A stretch of DNA of 64,000 nt from Algoriphagus sp. Y33 (GTDB lineage Bacteria > Bacteroidota > Bacteroidia > Cytophagales > Cyclobacteriaceae): contig NZ_CP061947.1 of assembly GCF_014838715.1 (NCBI RefSeq), forward strand, positions 3,472,001-3,536,000, in the 5' to 3' direction. Every line of letters begins with the position of its first letter. Position 1 is the stretch's first letter. Shown piece by piece: positions 56,136-64,000 of the stretch. The notes under the pieces are model-generated. The model made no database searches. It saw nothing but the letters and a program-made list of their open reading frames with translations, and was not told the origin of the DNA. Made by a program: the position numbers and the translations under genes.

Positions 56136-58982
56136 TTAAAATTGTACGCTTACACCCATATTCCATGACTTCAAGGGAGGATATCCACCGTAGGCTTCAG
56201 CATCCACCATATCCATTTTGTCCCATGTGAAAAGATTCACTGCATTTACGAAGACACGTAGCTGCTCCACTTTGATCTGCTGCGTCCAAGTGACGGGTAT
56301 CGTGTAGCCTAACTCTATATTCCGTAAGCGAAGCAAGCTGCCTGACGTTGTCCAGAAAGTCGACGGTCTGAAGTTATTTTCGTTTGGCAAAGTGGTCAAT
56401 CTCGGAAAGGTTGCATTCTCCTGATTTTCAAGCGTCCATCTGTTGAGTGCATTGGTGCTTAGGTTTGCATCATTTTGTAATCCCCAGAAATAGGCACCGT
56501 TTAAGCTTACAGATCTATTGGTTAAGCCGTAGAAGAATAATTCCAGATCGAATCCCTTATACTGTGCTCCTACATTGAACGTATAGGTAAACTCCGGCTG
56601 CCAAGTATTACCAATAGCTATCTCATCATTCTGATCGATCAGCCCATCTCCATTTTGATCGATGTACTTGATATCTCCGGGCTTTACGGCAGCAAATGAT
56701 GACACCGGAATCCCCTGCTTTAGCTCACCATCTGCCTCAAAATCGTCCGGAGAATAAAATCCATCCGCTTCCCAGCCAAACTGCTGACCAATCGCATGTC
56801 CTGTTCTGTACATGTAAGATTCAGGATGGGTCATCTCTCCCATCTCTATAATCTTGTTTTTGGCAAAAAAGCCGCTTGCACCCACGAAATAATTGAATGA
56901 ACCGATATGGTCTGTGTAGCGCAAGTCCAACTCAAACCCCCTGTTATTTACTTTACCGATATTCTCATATGGAGGTAGTACTCCGATATATCCCGGGAAA
57001 ATATTGTCTGTGTTCACAGGCATATTTGACCTTCTGTTGTAGAATAAATCCATAACTACAGCTAGTTTACCATAGAGTGTGGCTTCGAGTCCCAGGTTAA
57101 ACTTCAGGTCTTTCTCCCAAGAGATATCCGAATTTCCGAGCTGTCCGTAGTTGATGGTACCATTGGACACATTGTCCAACCCTAAGCGGTAATCACCGGA
57201 ATAATAGAAATCCTGGGTGTAAGCAAATCTACTTCCTCCAAATCTATCATTACCCACAAGCCCTACGGAGGCACGGGCTTTGAGGAAGTTGATGGTGCTG
57301 TTGTTTTTCAAAAACCCCTCTTGGCTGATCACCCAAGCACCGGAAAGTGATGGAAAAAAACCGAAGCGATCTCCTTTTGGGAATCGCTCAGATCCACTGT
57401 AGGCAAATCCCAGCTCAGCAAAGAAGCGAGATTGATAGTTATAGGTAAATCTACCCATCAGGCTTTGATTGGCGTAAGGGACATTGTTTCCCGACACATT
57501 CAACACATCCTGATGATACATCAGCATTCCTGTCAACCCATGATCACCTAATTGCTTTACATAGTCCAATGCCGCCTGGATATTTACCCGGTTCCATTGA
57601 TCATTTCCCCACTCTTGTACGCTGAATCCTGTGTCGAGACCTCGCTGGTAATAAAGATACGGCTCTTCGCTACCCGAGTCTCCTGCACCTAGTTCATAGT
57701 ATGCGAGTGAGCGGACCCTGTTGTAGTTTCCCCTGTGCCAATTATTGATACCGATTGCCTGGGAGAATCTTAGGCCTGGAATCAAATCGCCTAAGTCTTC
57801 GGAGAGTTTCAGGTTTGTAATTATATTTCGATCATGGGAAGACGTATATCCACGACCGAGAACTGAGGCTACCGGATTGTCCGGATAGAGGGAGTTTCCT
57901 CCCCAGGAGCCATCCGGGTTAGTGACAGGAAAAGCATTTGCAGGATACATAGCCATATTTTGCCACAGGGAAGCTCCATTGAAATTCGGGTAAGATCTAT
58001 TCTCTATCCTCCCACCGAAATCCAGCGATGCACTTACTTTCGGTGAAATAGCGACATCTATGTTCGAACGGAAATTTACTCTGCGAAAATCCGCATTGGA
58101 ATTCTCTTTTCTCTTAGAATCCGTATTGGCATACAGCCCTTGATTCTGCATATATCCCAGTAGGATAAAATAGCGGGTCGTTTTACCGCCTCCTGAAAAC
58201 GTCAGGTTGAGATCACTGATCGGAGCATTGTCGGCAAGTACTTCGTCGTACCAGTTGACATTTGGATAGAGGTACGGATCACTTCCTGTCCGGTAGTTTT
58301 CCAGATCTGATTGAGAATAGCGCACCGGTAAGCCGTCGTTTGCCAAGGCTTCATTATATAACATCCCGTACTGATAGGAATCCACAAAATCCGGTAAGCG
58401 TGTTGGTTTCTGAAAGCCTGTTCTTGCTGACAATCGAATCTGTGTCTCTCCGTCAAATCCTCTTTTGGTAGTCACCAAAAGGACTCCGTTTGCACCCCTG
58501 ATTCCGTACAGAGCCACTGCAGCTGCATCCTTCAAGACGGATACGCTTTCGATTTCCTCCACAGACAGGTTATCGAATGAAGTTTCGAAACCATCAACCA
58601 TCACCAGGAAGCCGGCATCGTTAAAAGTACCCATACCCCGAATAAGCATGCTTGGCTCATCAAAGCCAGGCTCACCCGAGCCGCTCATCACGGTCAACCC
58701 CGGCAGTCTTCCAAATAGCGTATTACTTAGTGATGGGGTTAGCGTTTTACCCATGACCGCTCCGGTGGTAGTGGAGATCGCCCCGGTTATTGATTCTTTA
58801 CTTTGTCGGCCATAAGCAACATTCATCAGTTCACCGTTGAGAACCGTCGGGCTGCTAATACTATCTTGGGAAGCAGTTTTTTCAGTTGCTATTGCAGGAA
58901 TAAGTGATTGCGCCTGCGCGACTTGAGCAAAGCAAAAAACCCCCATAGCGTAGCATGCCAGCTGCCGCACTAGTCTGGACAT
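56136..58982 (-). CDS. SusC-type TonB-dependent transporter lacking the usual N-terminal domain
   Basis: I start it at 58982 (MSRLVRQ), which gives a normal signal peptide ending in AQAQ; an upstream ATG at 59021 only adds 13 residues. The mature protein goes almost directly into the plug (about 70-175, with FLVMVDGFETSFDNLSVEEIESVSVLKDA) and barrel. The CarboxypepD_reg-like domain present in most SusC proteins is missing, replaced by about 30 unstructured residues, and there is no STN domain. The barrel ends in a terminal Phe (GVSVQF). It follows the first SusD gene by 93 bp and imports oligomers for this second locus. Confidence 0.93.
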   Translation of the reverse strand: MSRLVRQLACYAMGVFCFAQVAQAQSLIPAIATEKTASQDSISSPTVLNGELMNVAYGRQSKESITGAISTTTGAVMGKTLTPSLSNTLFGRLPGLTVMSGSGEPGFDEPSMLIRGMGTFNDAGFLVMVDGFETSFDNLSVEEIESVSVLKDAAAVALYGIRGANGVLLVTTKRGFDGETQIRLSARTGFQKPTRLPDFVDSYQYGMLYNEALANDGLPVRYSQSDLENYRTGSDPYLYPNVNWYDEVLADNAPISDLNLTFSGGGKTTRYFILLGYMQNQGLYANTDSKRKENSNADFRRVNFRSNIDVAISPKVSASLDFGGRIENRSYPNFNGASLWQNMAMYPANAFPVTNPDGSWGGNSLYPDNPVASVLGRGYTSSHDRNIITNLKLSEDLGDLIPGLRFSQAIGINNWHRGNYNRVRSLAYYELGAGDSGSEEPYLYYQRGLDTGFSVQEWGNDQWNRVNIQAALDYVKQLGDHGLTGMLMYHQDVLNVSGNNVPYANQSLMGRFTYNYQSRFFAELGFAYSGSERFPKGDRFGFFPSLSGAWVISQEGFLKNNSTINFLKARASVGLVGNDRFGGSRFAYTQDFYYSGDYRLGLDNVSNGTINYGQLGNSDISWEKDLKFNLGLEATLYGKLAVVMDLFYNRRSNMPVNTDNIFPGYIGVLPPYENIGKVNNRGFELDLRYTDHIGSFNYFVGASGFFAKNKIIEMGEMTHPESYMYRTGHAIGQQFGWEADGFYSPDDFEADGELKQGIPVSSFAAVKPGDIKYIDQNGDGLIDQNDEIAIGNTWQPEFTYTFNVGAQYKGFDLELFFYGLTNRSVSLNGAYFWGLQNDANLSTNALNRWTLENQENATFPRLTTLPNENNFRPSTFWTTSGSLLRLRNIELGYTIPVTWTQQIKVEQLRVFVNAVNLFTWDKMDMVDAEAYGGYPPLKSWNMGVSVQF

Positions 58983-59075
58983 CTTGTTTTTATAGTTTAT
59001 AGATATGATCATTTGAAGCAATTTTAAGTACAGTACATAATTGTAACAATCGTAGTCTTCTGAACCAGAAGAACT

Positions 59076-60806
59076 TTACCACCCCGGGTTTTGAATGAGA
59101 TACCCTTTATCTATTTCCTGCTGGGGAAGGGGATACAGATACATTTTATCATCCCATACCCTGGTTTCGAAAGGCTCTCTTCGATAGACGTATTGATCGT
59201 CATCCAACTGGTAGATATTCAATCCCCACATCTCTCCTGCCATCACTCCTTCTTCCCCTGCGATCCTCCATCTTCTCACATCAAAAAACCGGTGCTCCTC
59301 AAATGCCAACTCTACAGCTCGCTCTCTGCGAATTGCCTCGCGAAACTTCTCTTGCGTATTGTACCTATCATCAGTAAACGATATCGGAGCCAGCCCACCC
59401 CTTTGCCGAATGGCGTTCAATGCTGCAAATGCATTGGCATCCAGCGGGGAAACCTCATTAAGTGCCTCTGCGTAATTCAGGTAAAACTCAGCCAGTCGGA
59501 ACACAATCCAGTTAAATTGACCTCCTCCCCAGTTGGCTCTTCCAAGGAATTTTCTCATGTATCCTACCCCGTTCACAGGAGCACCATCAGACCAGGAACC
59601 ATTGCTGTTTTTATAAAAATTGCGGACACCGATTTCGTCGTTCCACTTTGATCCTGAATAAAATACCGAGTATTGAAATCTAGGCTCCATTGCCTGCATT
59701 TTCTCTAGAAACTCACTTCTCGGTCCTTCATCTCCCCATACTTGATCTTCGCCATCTGCTGTATGGTACATTTGTGCATGCTGATACGTCACGCCATGTC
59801 CATACCATCCACCATAAATACCTCTGGGCATAGCAAACTGCTGAAACATCGGATTATATGCACCCCACCAGCCATTGGACTGATTATACAGCAACATCTC
59901 GGAACTTCCTTGGGCTTCCACTGCGGTCTGATAGTTTACTGCCGGATCAGCTGAGGAATTCACCAGACTGACACCTGAAGTTGCTGCCCAGTCAAGAACT
60001 GCTTTACTTGCATCGGCTGCAGCCAGCCATCTTCCTTCTTCGTAATTGCCATATCCTGTCAATTCCGGATTACTTGGCAAATAAGGAGTAGTCGTGTTGT
60101 GTAGAGGGCTTGCAGCATAAAGCAATACCCGGGCTTTCAATGCCAAAGCAACCCCTTTTGTGATCCTACCATTGAAACTGGATGGATAAGTATCCGGCAA
60201 CACAGCCGCTGCCGCATCACAGGACTGGACGATAAAGTCCACACATTCCTGATAGGTGTTTCTTGGAAGCATGATCTCTCCTGCGGCAGTTAATACCTTA
60301 TCCACAATCGGAATCGCCCCATAACGCTTCATTAGTTCATGGTATTGCAAACCTCTCAAAACCATTGCTTCCGCTTTCATTTGTTCCTTTTCAGTCTGTG
60401 GAATATCCGGTACCATTTCAATGTTTTCCAGAAATATATTGGCATTGCGAATTCCCTTATAATGCGAACCGAAGTCATCTTCCCTGTTGCCCGTAGGCCC
60501 CCAAACACCCGTATTGTGGTCATTGGATGAAGGCCATGTATCGTACACATCTCCTTCATCACTGGCTGCCATCACCATGGAGGCATACATGCCATTATGT
60601 GATCCCCAGTCTATGGGAAAACCCAGCGGCATACTCGTTCGATAGCTTTCCCAGAGAAAAGACTCTGCAGTTGCCCTTTCGGAGAAAATATCCTCAACGG
60701 TCACGTCATTACTTTCAGGTTTCCCAAGAAACTCATCGTTGCAAGACGTCAAAAGAATGGTCATTCCCAACATTATCACTGTTAGGGATTTATATGATCT
60801 TATCAT
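59076..60806 (-). CDS. SusD/RagB family glycan-binding lipoprotein (second locus, first pair)
   Basis: This 576-residue lipoprotein (lipobox LLTSC, Cys22) has SusD features: FRLAEFYLNYAEALNEVSP near 450, RRERAVELAFEEHRFFDVRRWR near 510 and a C-terminal NPGW. It pairs with the SusC encoded 19 bp upstream. An in-frame stretch rich in Trp, Gly and Tyr near 330-355 (GWWGAYNPMFQQF, GGWYGHGVTYQ) may contribute to the sugar-binding face. Confidence 0.94.
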   Translation of the reverse strand: MIRSYKSLTVIMLGMTILLTSCNDEFLGKPESNDVTVEDIFSERATAESFLWESYRTSMPLGFPIDWGSHNGMYASMVMAASDEGDVYDTWPSSNDHNTGVWGPTGNREDDFGSHYKGIRNANIFLENIEMVPDIPQTEKEQMKAEAMVLRGLQYHELMKRYGAIPIVDKVLTAAGEIMLPRNTYQECVDFIVQSCDAAAAVLPDTYPSSFNGRITKGVALALKARVLLYAASPLHNTTTPYLPSNPELTGYGNYEEGRWLAAADASKAVLDWAATSGVSLVNSSADPAVNYQTAVEAQGSSEMLLYNQSNGWWGAYNPMFQQFAMPRGIYGGWYGHGVTYQHAQMYHTADGEDQVWGDEGPRSEFLEKMQAMEPRFQYSVFYSGSKWNDEIGVRNFYKNSNGSWSDGAPVNGVGYMRKFLGRANWGGGQFNWIVFRLAEFYLNYAEALNEVSPLDANAFAALNAIRQRGGLAPISFTDDRYNTQEKFREAIRRERAVELAFEEHRFFDVRRWRIAGEEGVMAGEMWGLNIYQLDDDQYVYRREPFETRVWDDKMYLYPLPQQEIDKGYLIQNPGW

Positions 60807-60825
60807 CGTATTTTAGATTTTGGGG

Positions 60826-63800
60826 TTAAAACTGGACGTTTACACCTACATTATACACGCGCATCTGTGGGTAAAAAGCCCCCCGTCCCGTGGGAGACTC
60901 AGGATCCAAATTCTCCATTTGGCTCCAGGTAAGCAGGTTGTTTCCATTGACAAATACACGAAGGCTGCTCACCCCAATCCTACTAAGAATGACTGGCTGA
61001 AAACGGTAAGCCACTTCCACATTCTTCAATCGGATATAGCTCGCGTCCTGTAGCCAGAAGTCTGACGGTCGGTAGTTATGCTTTCCGGAAGTGGGTGAAA
61101 GCTCTACTCTAGGATAGGTAATGGGTAATCCCGCTTCAAAGCGTTCGGGAGTCCATCTTTCCAGATGTTTTTCCGTAGCATTTCTCCAGTCGGTATCAAA
61201 TGCCCATGCTCCCATCTCACCGATGTAGCTGGATACATTCTCTGCTCCTTGAAAAAGAATAGAGAAATCAAATCCCTTGTAATCTCCTCCAATGGAAAGT
61301 CCATATATCACTTGGGGAAAAGTTGAATATCCAATCGGAATCTCATCATTTTGATCAATGGTCCCGTCATTATTCTGGTCAATGTAGCGGATATCACCCA
61401 GCTGAAGCTCAGAAGTAAATGCAGAAGAGGGCGCGCCATCCAGCTCGGCAGTAGTGTTATAAAAACCATCGCTGACCAATCCCCAAAATTGCCCGACGGG
61501 ATTGCCGGTGCGCTGCAGCCATGGGTAAGCCCTAGTAGGCTCATCCATGTAATCGATGTTGTTTTTGGCAAAAGAGTAATTGGTTTTTGCCCAATAATTA
61601 AACTCACCTATGTTGCTATTGAAGTTGAGCTCTAGTTCAAACCCCTGGTTACGTACTTTACCGATATTTACCGGCGGCAAATTCGCCTGGACCAATGCAG
61701 GGACAGTTCCCAGATACCAGAGGATATTATCTCTATTCTCATTGAAATAATCCACGTTGAATCTCAGCTTATCTTCAAAAAAGCCTGTTTCAAGACCGAT
61801 ATTAAATTTCTTCGCACGCTCCCATGTCACATCCGGGTTTCCCACTCTGCCCTCTTGAGCTCCACTATACCATTGGTAATTGGTCCCGTAGTTCCCGAAG
61901 TTATATCCACCACTGTTAGGATAGAATACTGAGGGCAAATACAGGAATCTGGCATCTCCGATTTTGTCATTACCCACTTCACCGTATGATCCCCGGATTT
62001 TCATAAAAGAAAGAATATCACCTTTAGGCATGAATTGCTCTTCGGTCAAGATCCAACCAAGAGAAAACGACGGGAAAAACCCATACCGTTTTCCTTCAGG
62101 AAAGTTCTCGGAGCCATTGTATCCCATATTGAATTCCGTGAGATACTTCTCCTTATAATTATAAGTAACCCTACCCACAAACCCCTGGTAACCACGGGGA
62201 ACATTATACTCCTGGCCTGGGGCAGTATATCTCTCCTGCATATAAAGCGCCATACCCGTCACATTATGTACCCCAAAAGATCTAGCGTAATCAATTGCGC
62301 TTTCCAGGTAAACTTTACGGTTTCTTTGGTAGCCCTCTCCGAATGAGAATGGTGTATCCAAACCTTCCCTGATAAATACAGGCACTGCAGGATCATTGGG
62401 GTCTTTAACTATACGATAGGTTTCATTCTGCTTATTTCTATATACCGCATGCTGGTAGTAATTATCATAGGCCACCATGCCCCGCACACTCAATCCTTCA
62501 GTCACAAAATCCAGTTTATGTTTCAGCGCAACATTGGAATTAAGGGTACTGTTGAAGTTTCTCTGGTAGCCATTGTTCACGATTGCACTGAGTGGATTGC
62601 CTGAGCTGGATGGCAATCCCTCTACTCCTGAAATCAACTTCCCATCAATTATCCCCGGATTCATTAGAGGATTGGAGTTCAGTATTCTGAAAAATATCTC
62701 CCCTGCACCAAATCCGGGATAGTTGGAATCGGCAAATTGTGCTCCTAATTTCACTGAAGCTGAAAAGTTCTTATTAAAGTCAATGTCAAAATTTGAGCGT
62801 AGATTGTACCGTTCGTATTTTGGATTGGCAGAGTAATCATTCGTGAATTCTTCTACATCATATGCTCCATTTTGCCCAAAATACCCCAGCGAAATAAAAT
62901 AGCGCGTATTTTCAGCTCCTCCACTGATATTGAAATTGTGCTGCTGCTGGCTTGCATAGTCCTTCAATACCATATCAAACCAGTCCACATCCGGATGGAA
63001 ATATGGATCTGAGCCATTTCTGTACAACTCCAGTGATTCATCAGAAAAATAAGGAGTTTGACCGGAATTGATACTGGCCTCATTGTGTAAGGATGCATAA
63101 TCAAAACTGTTCAGCATTTTAGGCAACCTATTTGGGCTTTGCACTCCATAATTTGCCGTATAACTTACTGTAGGCTTACCTTTTTCGCCTGTTTTAGTGG
63201 TAATTAGAATTACCCCATTAGCTCCACGTACCCCAAAAACCGCTGTAGCGGAGGCATCTTTTAATATGCTCAGCGTCTCTATTTCATTGGGATCTATAAG
63301 ATTGATACTTGAGCGCTGCACACCGTCTACCAAGATCAAAGGATCAGACTCTGAACCCGTATTAAGGGTAGCAATACCTCTGATTTTCAAACTGGACTGG
63401 TCAAACCCGGGCTCTCCACTCGATTGCACAGCTATCAAACCCGGCAACCTACCCACCAATGAGTTACTAATATTGGCCACAGGAGACTGGATCAGGTCTT
63501 TCCCTCCGACACTGGAAACAGCGCCGGTCATGGTCGCTTTCTTCTGCTCTCCAAAGCCGACTACAACAAATTCATCTAACGATTGTGTATCTGTTACCAA
63601 GTTCACGTCTACTATACTTCTGTTGTTGGCAGCTACTTCCACAGAAACAAAACCTATGAATGAAAACACCAATACAGCATCACTTGACGGAGCCGTGATC
63701 GTATAGTTCCCGTCCAGATCGGTAACTGTTCCCCGGCCTGTACCTTTTATCAGTACATTGACTCCGGGTAGCGTCATGCCATCCTCTTCTGCTTTAACTG

Positions 63801-63915
63801 TGCCTTTGATCTCCCTGACTTGATTTCCCTGAGCGTACACAAATCCCTGAAAGAAAAAAGCCAAAAGGGTGAGTGTGAGCCACCACCTCCTTATCCTGTG
63901 TAACGATTTTTCCAT
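60826..63915 (-). CDS. SusC-type TonB-dependent transporter (second locus, first pair)
   Basis: This 1029-residue outer-membrane transporter has a signal peptide (about 1-29, ending VYAQ). A complete CarboxypepD_reg-like domain follows (about 35-115, VNVLIKGTGRGTVTDLDGNYTI), then DEFVVVGFGEQKK, the plug and the barrel ending in NVQF. There is no STN domain, so the locus is not controlled through FecR signalling by this protein. It is the first gene visible; 85 bp remain to the window edge, so a regulator further upstream may lie outside the window. Confidence 0.95.
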   Translation of the reverse strand: MEKSLHRIRRWWLTLTLLAFFFQGFVYAQGNQVREIKGTVKAEEDGMTLPGVNVLIKGTGRGTVTDLDGNYTITAPSSDAVLVFSFIGFVSVEVAANNRSIVDVNLVTDTQSLDEFVVVGFGEQKKATMTGAVSSVGGKDLIQSPVANISNSLVGRLPGLIAVQSSGEPGFDQSSLKIRGIATLNTGSESDPLILVDGVQRSSINLIDPNEIETLSILKDASATAVFGVRGANGVILITTKTGEKGKPTVSYTANYGVQSPNRLPKMLNSFDYASLHNEASINSGQTPYFSDESLELYRNGSDPYFHPDVDWFDMVLKDYASQQQHNFNISGGAENTRYFISLGYFGQNGAYDVEEFTNDYSANPKYERYNLRSNFDIDFNKNFSASVKLGAQFADSNYPGFGAGEIFFRILNSNPLMNPGIIDGKLISGVEGLPSSSGNPLSAIVNNGYQRNFNSTLNSNVALKHKLDFVTEGLSVRGMVAYDNYYQHAVYRNKQNETYRIVKDPNDPAVPVFIREGLDTPFSFGEGYQRNRKVYLESAIDYARSFGVHNVTGMALYMQERYTAPGQEYNVPRGYQGFVGRVTYNYKEKYLTEFNMGYNGSENFPEGKRYGFFPSFSLGWILTEEQFMPKGDILSFMKIRGSYGEVGNDKIGDARFLYLPSVFYPNSGGYNFGNYGTNYQWYSGAQEGRVGNPDVTWERAKKFNIGLETGFFEDKLRFNVDYFNENRDNILWYLGTVPALVQANLPPVNIGKVRNQGFELELNFNSNIGEFNYWAKTNYSFAKNNIDYMDEPTRAYPWLQRTGNPVGQFWGLVSDGFYNTTAELDGAPSSAFTSELQLGDIRYIDQNNDGTIDQNDEIPIGYSTFPQVIYGLSIGGDYKGFDFSILFQGAENVSSYIGEMGAWAFDTDWRNATEKHLERWTPERFEAGLPITYPRVELSPTSGKHNYRPSDFWLQDASYIRLKNVEVAYRFQPVILSRIGVSSLRVFVNGNNLLTWSQMENLDPESPTGRGAFYPQMRVYNVGVNVQF

Positions 63916-64000
63916 TTAATGTCAATTTGGTTTATTGAAGAATTATTAACCTGCTAGTATTCAACCACGAACCCCTGAATACCAGTGAACCAAATAAGCT

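Overview
This window comes from a member of the Bacteroidota. The evidence is four tandem SusC/SusD pairs, an ECF sigma/FecR/STN-receptor relay, Bacteroidota-type lipoboxes and starts without Shine-Dalgarno sequences. Gene content and repeat style suggest a Cyclobacteriaceae-like (Algoriphagus/Cyclobacterium-type) polysaccharide degrader; the family placement is inference. Almost every gene is on the minus strand; only a LacI-type regulator (41374) and a GHL6-like glycosidase (50041) are on plus. Layout from left to right: (1) 1-7.8 kb is repeat-rich and gene-poor. A 302-bp core occurs three times (1, 6370, 7221), partly inside an ~850-bp tandem duplication full of hairpins. Between the repeats sit a Wza-like/Wzc-like exopolysaccharide export pair (3652-4491 and 1198-3645) and an orphan 185-aa gene. 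(2) 7.8-25.6 kb is a xylan utilisation locus. Read in the direction of transcription (right to left) it has ECF sigma, FecR anti-sigma, STN-type SusC, SusD, a second SusC/SusD pair, a DUF1735-type surface lipoprotein and a GH10 xylanase with carbohydrate-binding modules inserted in its barrel. Then come an intrinsic terminator and a MITE-like element, followed by a CE1 esterase and a second GH10. (3) 26-31 kb holds an FMN-binding PPOX protein and a compact operon of a CitMHS transporter, a split AtuA-like protein (large plus small subunit) and an acetyl-esterase-like hydrolase. (4) 31-42.4 kb is a side-chain module: CE1 esterase, SGNH acetylesterase, ThuA protein, GH95, GH29, a zinc dehydrogenase and an aldo/keto reductase of the L-fucose dehydrogenase type. 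A LacI regulator is divergent from it, with a perfect 16-bp palindromic operator in between. (5) 42.4-49.8 kb has a small outer-membrane barrel protein and a full seven-gene Mrp Na+/H+ antiporter operon. A repeat-like insert splits mrpA from mrpB. (6) 50-64 kb has the GHL6-like enzyme, then a second polysaccharide locus: SusC-SusD-SusC-SusD, GH43, GH16. The GH43 keeps the Glu/Glu/Gln constellation known from exo-beta-1,3-galactanases, so arabinogalactan-type beta-1,3-galactan is the best substrate guess. Together, extracellular GH10, GH16 and GH43 enzymes and esterases would cut and deacylate plant polysaccharides, SusCD pairs would import the oligomers, and the fucosidase and dehydrogenase module would process L-fucose or L-galactose side chains. 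No rRNA, tRNA or CRISPR array was recognised. The most unusual signals are the dispersed repeats that fill gene junctions exactly, the recent repeat expansion at the left, the tyrosine tail of the Wzc-like kinase built from hexanucleotide repeats, and the split AtuA/CitMHS operon.
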